DNA from: CALGLS01 sp045105695
GTDB lineage: Bacteria; Bacteroidota; Bacteroidia; Chitinophagales; Saprospiraceae
Assembly (NCBI GenBank): GCA_045105695.1
Contig: JBGCDT010000539.1
Coordinates: forward strand, 1 to 23,416
Length of the DNA: 23,416 nucleotides
Direction of reading: 5' to 3'
In this document: positions 1-5,052 of the stretch, in pieces
Layout: every line of letters begins with the position of its first letter
How positions within the stretch are numbered: position 1 is the first letter of the stretch
Notes under the pieces: generated by a model
What the model was told of the DNA's origin: nothing
What the model saw: only the letters and a program-made list of their open reading frames with translations
The model's database searches: none
Program-made: the position numbers and the translations under genes

Positions 1-1035
1 CTCAAATTTCTAGGCTTCGAGCAAACCTTCAAAAACTCTCTAACAACTCTTGCAATGGGAGGTGGAAAAGGCGGCTCCGATTTCAATCCAAGAGGGAAGT
101 CTGATGGAGAAGTCATGCGCTTTTGTCAAGCATTTATGCAAGAGCTGTATCGACACATTGGCCCTGACGCAGATGTACCTGCGGGTGACATTGGTGTAGG
201 TGGACGTGAAATTGGTTACCTGTTCGGTATGTACAAAAAACTAAAGAAAGAACACACAGGAACTTTTACAGGCAAAGGATTTTCCTATGGCGGTAGCCGC
301 ATGCGTCCAGAGGCGACTGGCTACGGTTGCGTCTATTTCACCAATGAAATGCTAAAGACAAGAAGCGAGAGCATAGAAGGAAAAAGATGTTTGGTTTCTG
401 GTTCTGGAAACGTAGCTCAGTATACGGTAGAAAAAATTCTAGATCTGGGTGGTACCGTTCATACCTTATCTGATTCATCAGGTGTGGTATATGACAAAGA
501 GGGAATTGATCGGGAAAAATTGGCTTATGTACTGGATTTGAAAAACAATCGTCGTGGCCGTATAAAAGAATACGCTAGTGAGTTCAAGGGCGTTAAGTAC
601 ATCGAGAAAGGGGAGCCTTGGCAGTTTGAAGCAGACTGCGCATTCCCTTCTGCTACTCAAAATGAAATCACTGAGAAGGAAGCTAAGATGCTCGTCAAAA
701 ACGGAATTATTGCCGTTGGAGAAGGAGCCAATATGCCGACGACCAATGAAGGAATTGGTGTTTTCCAAAAAGCAAAAATCTTATATGCTCCTGGGAAAGC
801 TTCCAACGCTGGTGGGGTAGCTACCTCTGGTTTAGAGATGTCTCAGAATAGTACTCGTTTGTCTTGGACTAGTGAGCGGGTGGACGAAGAATTGAAAAGT
901 ATCATGGTCAAGATTCACGATCAATGCACCGAGTATGGTCGAGTGAATAAAAAGTATGTTGACTACGTGAAAGGGGCGAACATTGGCGGCTTTGTGAAAG
1001 TCGCTGATGCAATGAAAGCTCAGGGGGTGATCTAA
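1..1035 (+). CDS. gdhA: NADP-type glutamate dehydrogenase, 5' end missing
   Basis: This enzyme interconverts 2-oxoglutarate plus ammonium and glutamate and works in the cytoplasm as a hexamer. The frame is open from base 1, so the gene begins upstream; the internal ATG at 55 is not the start. The fragment is 344 residues of a family usually near 445. It begins with the conserved LKFLGFEQTFK segment. Family knowledge assigns the substrate-binding lysines to FKNSL (residue 11 of the fragment) and GGGKGG (residue 23), and the catalytic aspartate to VPAGD; all are present. The Rossmann signature GSGNVA and the segments EGANMPTTNE, ASNAGGVATSG and GANIGGFVKVADAM follow, as in the E. coli and Clostridium enzymes. 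The usual TLPMGGGKGG reads TLAMGGGKGG here. The coding end is complete and is followed by a hairpin at 1056-1133. The assignment is secure; NADP rather than NAD use is inferred from similarity to the E. coli type. Confidence 0.96.
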   Translation, partial: LKFLGFEQTFKNSLTTLAMGGGKGGSDFNPRGKSDGEVMRFCQAFMQELYRHIGPDADVPAGDIGVGGREIGYLFGMYKKLKKEHTGTFTGKGFSYGGSRMRPEATGYGCVYFTNEMLKTRSESIEGKRCLVSGSGNVAQYTVEKILDLGGTVHTLSDSSGVVYDKEGIDREKLAYVLDLKNNRRGRIKEYASEFKGVKYIEKGEPWQFEADCAFPSATQNEITEKEAKMLVKNGIIAVGEGANMPTTNEGIGVFQKAKILYAPGKASNAGGVATSGLEMSQNSTRLSWTSERVDEELKSIMVKIHDQCTEYGRVNKKYVDYVKGANIGGFVKVADAMKAQGVI

Positions 1036-1055
1036 GAAATGTACTTAGTAGTTGT

Positions 1056-1133
1056 CACGAAGTGATTTGAAATTGAATGGTCTGTCAGTTTTTCTGAAAA
1101 CGACCAAAGACTAATTCTTCAAATTGCTTCGTG
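1056..1133 (+). terminator. Long imperfect hairpin after gdhA
   Basis: The arms are CACGAAGTGATTTGAA (1056-1071) and TTCAAATTGCTTCGTG (1118-1133), matching at 14 of 16 positions. The two mismatches become U-G pairs in plus-strand RNA but A-C clashes in minus-strand RNA, so the structure fits the gdhA transcript. An inner pair TGGTC/GACCA (1078-1082, 1102-1106) extends it. There is no clear T tract, so it may be a 3'-end stabiliser or a weak terminator between two convergent genes. Confidence 0.45.
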
Positions 1134-1145
1134 CTAATTACCACC

Positions 1146-1808
1146 TCAAACTATAGCCATCTGAACATCCTCCGCTCTGAGGTGTTCTCGATATAAAGTT
1201 GCTGTTTTATCTAATGCCCCTTCCAGCAAATTAGACCCTTCAAAATTATAAAACACCATCAGAAAACGTTTCGTATTTTCAGATACAGAAGTCCTAGCTG
1301 AGTCACTAGTCGGCGTACCAAAAGCACCTAAGTCATCACGCAAAGTAGCCAGCCCTTTAATATTCAACTCGCCTCTACCGATTCCCTCATAAGGTTCGTT
1401 TGCCTCTCCAATACCCAGTTTGATATTTCCTTGGATATTATCCATATCATAACCGCCGATAGAGTAGGCTGTTTCCACAGAAATTAAATTCAGGGCATCA
1501 ACGACATTATTGATTTTGTACAAACCTTTACCTTTTATAACTCTTCGTAACAATGCTTCTGCGGAAGGTCGATAGCGAGCGGGATCTTTACCTGTGGCCT
1601 TGTAGCCGCGTCGGGTTTCTTGCGCAATCGGTAGCTGACTAATCTGAGGAACTTCTAATCTGCTTTGTAATTCTTCCAAACTATTTGCAATACGCTCCGC
1701 AAGACCACCACTAGTGGGTTCCACATTTACCTTACAACTCAGCAATCCCAACTGGAGGTCAGGGCAAGCTGTTCTGATGTTTTTGTTTATTGTAATTAGA
1801 TTTTTCAA
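1146..1808 (-). CDS. Stand-alone B3/4 domain protein
   Basis: This 220-residue protein resembles the B3/4 domain of the phenylalanyl-tRNA synthetase beta chain, which in the full enzyme hydrolyses mischarged Tyr-tRNA(Phe). The most telling part is the centre: RRGYKATGKDPARYRPSAEALLRR (about residues 66-89), then GKGLYKINNVVDALNLIS and the IGGYDMD segment. No catalytic synthetase core, anticodon-binding or RNA-binding B5 domain is present, and the length fits the free-standing members of this family. Free-standing B3/4 proteins are widespread and mostly uncharacterised; a role in clearing mischarged tRNA is an inference from the domain. It has no signal peptide or membrane segment. It lies downstream of the metallo-hydrolase gene on the same strand, separated by 144 bases carrying an inverted repeat, so co-transcription is uncertain. 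Confidence 0.8.
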   Translation of the reverse strand: MKNLITINKNIRTACPDLQLGLLSCKVNVEPTSGGLAERIANSLEELQSRLEVPQISQLPIAQETRRGYKATGKDPARYRPSAEALLRRVIKGKGLYKINNVVDALNLISVETAYSIGGYDMDNIQGNIKLGIGEANEPYEGIGRGELNIKGLATLRDDLGAFGTPTSDSARTSVSENTKRFLMVFYNFEGSNLLEGALDKTATLYREHLRAEDVQMAIV

Positions 1809-1830
1809 GAGCCAAGGGTTTTTATTATAA

Positions 1831-1971
1831 GGTGGATGAGGAGATGAGGTGGATGGGGTAGATAAGGTTTTTTCTGATTTGAATTATAGTGTATTAACTC
1901 AACTAGGCGCGAATGAAGGAAACCCTATCAGCCCCCATCTACCTGATCCACCTCATCTCCCAATTACCTCA
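1831..1971. repeat. Inverted repeat of GGTGGATGA-like units
   Basis: The left arm (1831-1867) is a run of roughly nine-base units such as GGTGGATGA, GGAGATGA and GGTAGATAA. The right arm is its inverted counterpart. The cores 1841-1863 and 1937-1959 match at 21 of 23 positions in reverse complement, with about 73 bases between them. The right arm covers the stop codon of the metallo-hydrolase gene (1953-1955). No T tract follows either arm. The function is unknown; it is one of several similarly built gaps in this window. Confidence 0.7.
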
Positions 1972-2807
1972 TCTAAACGAAAAGCCTGATCCATAACAAT
2001 TCTCCCACGTTTATTCAATTTCAAAGTAGCACACTCTACCACAGGATCATGTTCAAAGTATAAAACATGATTTTGAGCAAGTGCATCCTTCAGCATTTCT
2101 TCTTTTTCTTTCATGCTCACTAAGGGCCGAATATCATAAGCCATGACATAGGGCAAGCCAATGTGACCATAAGAAGGCAACAAATCTGCGTTGTATAAAA
2201 TGGTTTTTTCACCAGTGTCGATTTGCAAAGCCATCATCGCTTCTGTATGTCCGTTGTAATATTTCACTCGAATACCAGGGAGCCATTCTTCGCCATGTTT
2301 GGTTTCTACCATTTTGAGGATGCCCCAGTCTTTTAGAGGAACCATGTTCTCTTTTAGAAAGGAAGCGCGTTCTCTTGGATTTGGATTCATGGCCCAGTCC
2401 CAGTGTTTTTGGTTAGACCAATATGTGGCGTTCGGAAAGGTGGGGACGGGGTTTCCTTCCTCATCATGTTTGATGGCTCCGCCGCAGTGGTCGAAGTGAA
2501 GATGAGTAAGAAAGACGTCTGTTATGTCTTCTGCGGAACATCCAACTTTAGAAAGCGAAGACAACAAATCATCCTCTCCATGCGGCTCGAAGTGTGAGCG
2601 GAATTTGTCGCTTTGTTTGTTTCCTATCCCTGTGTCGACTAGGATTTTTTTGTCAGCGGTTTCTATGAGCATGCAGCGCATGGCCCATGTGCACATATTG
2701 TTGTCGTCGGGTGGATTTATGTTTTCCCACATTTGTTTGGGGACGACTCCGTACATGGCGCCGCCGTCTAGTTTGAATTTTCCGGTTTCTATGGTGTGGA
2801 GCTTCAT
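1953..2807 (-). CDS. Metallo-beta-lactamase-fold hydrolase
   Basis: This is a 284-residue zinc hydrolase of the metallo-beta-lactamase fold. The metal-binding motif THLHFDHCGG gives H102, H104, D106 and H107; further expected ligands are H187 (NGHTEA), D208 (YNADLL) and H253 (FEHDP). The order and spacing fit the group that contains N-acyl-homoserine lactonases of the AttM/AiiA kind and related lactone or ester hydrolases. The substrate cannot be read from the sequence, so quorum-quenching activity is only one possibility. There is no signal peptide, so it should be cytoplasmic. The ATG at 2807 begins the strongly conserved N-terminal strand and has no Shine-Dalgarno sequence, as is common in Bacteroidota. 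The last residues (EVIGR) and the stop lie within the arm of an inverted repeat, so the C-terminus may have been reshaped by it. Confidence 0.85.
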   Translation of the reverse strand: MKLHTIETGKFKLDGGAMYGVVPKQMWENINPPDDNNMCTWAMRCMLIETADKKILVDTGIGNKQSDKFRSHFEPHGEDDLLSSLSKVGCSAEDITDVFLTHLHFDHCGGAIKHDEEGNPVPTFPNATYWSNQKHWDWAMNPNPRERASFLKENMVPLKDWGILKMVETKHGEEWLPGIRVKYYNGHTEAMMALQIDTGEKTILYNADLLPSYGHIGLPYVMAYDIRPLVSMKEKEEMLKDALAQNHVLYFEHDPVVECATLKLNKRGRIVMDQAFRLDEVIGR

Positions 2808-2840
2808 GGTGTTGGGTGTTCGTATGAATGAATAGTCTAA

Positions 2841-2947
2841 TTTTGAATGTATGAATCTTGAATGATTGAATGGCGCTCAGTTCGTAAGCTCCGCAGGCCA
2901 GTACGGTCGAAGGAACATTCAATCATTCAACATTCGATCATTCAAAA
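2841..2947. repeat. Inverted repeat of TTGAATG-like units with a 43-base loop
   Basis: Arms at 2841-2872 and 2916-2947 match at 28 of 32 positions in reverse complement. Each is made of TGAATG/TTGAATGAT units. The loop (2873-2915) is richer in G and C and resembles the core of the dispersed palindromic element at 3697-3727: on the minus strand both read GACCGTA, then CCTGC, then GAGCTT, at similar spacing. It fills the gap between ribH and the metallo-hydrolase gene. No T tract marks it as a terminator. Confidence 0.75.
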
Positions 2948-2955
2948 TTAAAAAA

Positions 2956-3471
2956 TTAAAACCCAATTGTAGACTTCGTCGTTTCCATTTCTTTTTTTAG
3001 AACAGCCATTCGGATAGCAGTGACTGCGGCTTCAACTCCTTTGTTGCCGTATTTCCCCCCTGCTCTATCTTTTGCTTGTTGTTCGCTATCAGGTGTGAGG
3101 ACGCCGAAGATGAATGGTTTACCGGAGGCAACACTTAGATTCGTTAGACCTTGTGCAACTGCGTTGTTGATGTACTCATTGTGCTTGGTTTCGCCAGTGA
3201 TGACGCAGCCGATGCAGATGACGGCGTGTGGATCATGACGCTTGGCCATGATTCTGGCAGCAGTTGGTAGTTCAAAAGTACCTGGGACTTGAGCAACGTG
3301 GATGTTGTCTTCCTCTGCTCCATGCTTTAGTAGCGTATCCAAGCAGCCTTTGTAAAGCTCGTGGGTGATTTCTGCATTCCAGTCAGAGACTACGATCCCA
3401 AATTTGAAATCTTTTACAGATGGAATGTTTTTGTCGTCGTACTGGGAAAGATTTTTTAGTGATGATGCCAT
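2956..3471 (-). CDS. ribH: 6,7-dimethyl-8-ribityllumazine synthase
   Basis: RibH performs the penultimate step of riboflavin synthesis, condensing 5-amino-6-ribitylamino-uracil with 3,4-dihydroxy-2-butanone 4-phosphate to form lumazine. At 171 residues it is slightly longer than usual because of an N-terminal tail of about 20 residues. Conserved parts are WNAEIT (31-36), VPGTFELP (62-69), GCVITGETKHNEYI (from 88) with the expected catalytic histidine H97, and GVLTPDSEQQAKDRAGGK followed by GNKGVEAA, where R137 is the expected phosphate-binding arginine. Family members assemble into pentamers or 60-subunit shells. No FMN riboswitch was recognised upstream; instead the minus-strand leader is a pyrimidine-rich ten-base tandem repeat. 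In many Bacteroidota ribH lies beside a TPR membrane protein, as here, though a terminator and 625 bases separate the two genes. Confidence 0.97.
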   Translation of the reverse strand: MASSLKNLSQYDDKNIPSVKDFKFGIVVSDWNAEITHELYKGCLDTLLKHGAEEDNIHVAQVPGTFELPTAARIMAKRHDPHAVICIGCVITGETKHNEYINNAVAQGLTNLSVASGKPFIFGVLTPDSEQQAKDRAGGKYGNKGVEAAVTAIRMAVLKKEMETTKSTIGF

Positions 3472-3480
3472 TTTTGGAAA

Positions 3481-3523
3481 GGGTTGAAGAGGGTTGAAAA
3501 GGGTAGAAGAGGGTTGAAAAGGG
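3481..3523. repeat. Four tandem copies of a ten-base unit (GGGTTGAAGA type)
   Basis: Four consecutive ten-base units fit GGGTWGAARA, followed by GGG. They begin ten bases upstream of the ribH start codon, so on the minus strand they form a C/T-rich ribH leader. The inverted counterpart is at 3925-3962. This could be a translational or transcriptional control region, or simply a slippage product. Confidence 0.85.
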
Positions 3524-3624
3524 CATGCCCAGAAGGCTTAGTACAATGTAATCTCTGGGGGTTACTTGATTTTGGGAAACCATCTTTTATCGCTTTTGTC
3601 TTTTCCTCTATATTTAAGAATTAA

Positions 3625-3772
3625 GTATTACACAAAAAATAATTTCAGAATCTTTACGCTCCTTGAAAAGTCATAACCTGCTCTCCCTCTGGTTTCTTCT
3701 ACAAGCTCTGAGCAGGTCCTTACGGTCAGTACTTTTCAAGGCAGATTCTAAAGTTAATTTTTCGTTGTTGCT
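3625..3772. repeat. Dispersed palindromic element, copy 1
   Basis: This 148-base stretch is closely matched by 12199-12322. Both begin GTATTACACAAAAAATAATT and end AATTTTTCGTTGTTGCT. Each is itself a long imperfect palindrome. The outer arms pair AAAAATAATTTCAGAATCT with the inverse of AGATTCTAAAGTTAATTTTT. The inner arms CCTTGAAAAGT (3661-3671) and ACTTTTCAAGG (3731-3741) are perfect inverses, and ACCTGCTC/GAGCAGGT pair further inside. It has no room for a protein. It resembles non-autonomous elements of the REP or MITE type; no target-site duplication could be recognised. Confidence 0.85.
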
Positions 3773-3924
3773 AAACTGATTTTTAATAAAAATTTTTTTG
3801 ATGAAACTCTAGGTGAAATAGAAAATCAACAGTCGGTATGCCTTGCTCGCAACCTAATAAAACTTCGCTATAAAAACACACCTAGCCCAAGAAAAAAGGA
3901 CTACGGAATACACGCTATAAGAAA

Positions 3925-3962
3925 AACCCTCTTCTGCCTCTTTCCCTCTTCAACCTCCCTCC
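3925..3962. repeat. Inverted counterpart of the ten-base tandem repeat
   Basis: Read on the minus strand this stretch contains GGTTGAAGAGGG and CAGAAGAGGGTT, matching the 3481-3523 array in reverse complement with a three-base gap and a few changes. Together the two arrays enclose about 400 bases that include palindromic element copy 1. Confidence 0.65.
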
Positions 3963-4037
3963 AAAAGAATAAGTATCCTCAAACCCAAATTTATCACACC
4001 CAACTGCTAAAACAAAGTCCCGCTCCTAAATTCCAAT

Positions 4038-4072
4038 AAAAAAAGGCAGCACTGAATCAGTACCACCTTTTT
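4038..4072 (-). terminator. Intrinsic terminator of the TPR protein gene
   Basis: In minus-strand RNA the stem AAAAAGGUGGUACU / AGUGCUGCCUUUUU pairs at all 14 positions, three by G-U wobble, around the loop GAUUC, and ends in seven U. In plus-strand RNA the same three positions would be C-A clashes, so the orientation is clear. It starts about 25 bases after the stop codon of the TPR gene. Confidence 0.85.
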
Positions 4073-4096
4073 CTAACAATAAGATTACAAAGTAGT

Positions 4097-4795
4097 TTAT
4101 AACTTAGGTGTTACTCTAGCTAGGTACTTATCGATATCGTTTCCGTCAACAGACGTTGGATATTCCATTTTTATTTTGTTGTAAGCATCGGCAGCTGCTT
4201 TCCAGTTTTCGTTTTTCTCAGCCATCATACCTACTTTTTTGAGGTACATTGGAGCTAGGAATTCGTTGCCATCTGCTGCGTTAACTGCTTTTTTGTAGTA
4301 AGACGCTGCGTTATTCATGTCTCCTTTTTCAGCGTAAGCATCTCCGATCATACTGAATGTAGGCCCTTCTAGGACTTCTCCTTTTGGATTGAAATCTTCG
4401 AGGAATTGGATGGCTAAATCATATTGACCTAAGTGCAGGTAAGAAGCACCGCTGTAGTATGTAGCTAAGTTTGCTGCTTTTGTTCCACTATGGTTGTCAA
4501 TGATGTCGAGGAAACCAGGAGCACCACTTCCAGGATTAGAAAGTGCCAATGCAAAGCTGTCTTTTTCGAATTGCAACTGTGCTTGAGATAATTGCGTGGA
4601 AGCCTCCGTCTCACGGGGTCCTTGATATAAATGCTTGAAAGCCAAGTATCCACCAACCACAACGATCAGGGCGAGTAATCCACCCATGATATTTTTTTGG
4701 TTTGTTTCTAAAAAACCCTGAGCAGAGTCTTTTACTTCTACAATGTCAACTAAGGTTTCTTCCTGTTGCTTATTCTTTTTTCTTTTAATAGCCAT
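4097..4795 (-). CDS. Membrane-anchored tetratricopeptide repeat protein
   Basis: The 232-residue protein has a charged, lysine-rich cytoplasmic start (KRKKNK), one membrane helix at about residues 37-54 (GGLLALIVVVGGYLAF) and a periplasmic-side helical part. Two or three TPR-like helix pairs are visible from about residue 110, including ATYYSGASYLHLGQYDLAIQFL, SMIGDAYAEKGDMNNAASYYKKAV and YLKKVGMMAEKNENWKAAADAYNK. The layout resembles the YfgM-like ancillary TPR family (one N-terminal helix followed by TPRs), which in E. coli associates with the Sec translocon and periplasmic chaperones. That function is an analogy here. It lies upstream of ribH, a common Bacteroidota neighbourhood, but has its own terminator. 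Confidence 0.82.
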   Translation of the reverse strand: MAIKRKKNKQQEETLVDIVEVKDSAQGFLETNQKNIMGGLLALIVVVGGYLAFKHLYQGPRETEASTQLSQAQLQFEKDSFALALSNPGSGAPGFLDIIDNHSGTKAANLATYYSGASYLHLGQYDLAIQFLEDFNPKGEVLEGPTFSMIGDAYAEKGDMNNAASYYKKAVNAADGNEFLAPMYLKKVGMMAEKNENWKAAADAYNKIKMEYPTSVDGNDIDKYLARVTPKL

Positions 4796-4894
4796 GAATG
4801 ACGTGTTTTTAGGTCGCTTTAGGGTTTAAAATTATTTCTACCTAAGTAGTTGATAATCAATTGAAAAGCGAAATGAAAATAGGTTTAAAATACG

Positions 4895-4931
4895 TTTTTG
4901 CGTACTGCGCTTTCTAAAAGCACCGCAAAAA
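4895..4931. other. Nested stem-loop upstream of the TPR gene
   Basis: TTTTTGCG (4895-4902) pairs with CGCAAAAA (4924-4931), and inside it GCTTT pairs with AAAGC. It lies about 100 bases upstream of the TPR start codon. It lacks a T tract in either direction, so it does not look like a terminator; it could be an operator or a leader structure. Confidence 0.35.
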
Positions 4932-4993
4932 TAAACATTCTTACGATTAAAATGGGCTTTTGTTGGTAAGAAGTCATGGCTAAATCAAAATCT

Positions 4994-5041
4994 ATCTCAA
5001 TCACAACTTCATTGATGGTATAATGAAATCGTGATTGAGAT
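4994..5041. terminator. Stem-loop after the FG-GAP protein gene
   Basis: ATCTCAATCAC (4994-5004) and GTGATTGAGAT (5031-5041) are perfect inverses, and TTCATT/AATGAA pair inside. It lies just beyond the stop of the FG-GAP gene. On the minus strand it is followed only by AGATTTTGATTT, so it is a weak terminator or a 3'-end stabiliser. Confidence 0.5.
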
Positions 5042-5052
5042 GGTATTCTAAA

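Larger units (their letters stand above)
3472..4096. other. 625-base gap without a gene, rich in repeats
   Basis: From ribH outward it contains a ten-base tandem repeat (3481-3523), a palindromic element (3625-3772), an A/T-rich stretch (3773-3924) in which I see nothing, an inverted counterpart of the tandem repeat (3925-3962), more A/T-rich sequence, and the terminator of the TPR gene (4038-4072). I found no convincing small gene on either strand. Confidence 0.7.

Noticed and set aside
55..1035. Glutamate dehydrogenase starting at the ATG at 55
   Set aside because: Upstream codons 1-54 continue the conserved family sequence in frame, so this ATG is an internal methionine.
3481..3523. CRISPR array
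   Set aside because: The units are ten bases and directly adjoining, without spacers, and no cas gene is present.
3472..3624. FMN riboswitch upstream of ribH
   Set aside because: I could not find the conserved FMN-box phrases on the minus strand; the leader is a simple C/T-rich tandem repeat.
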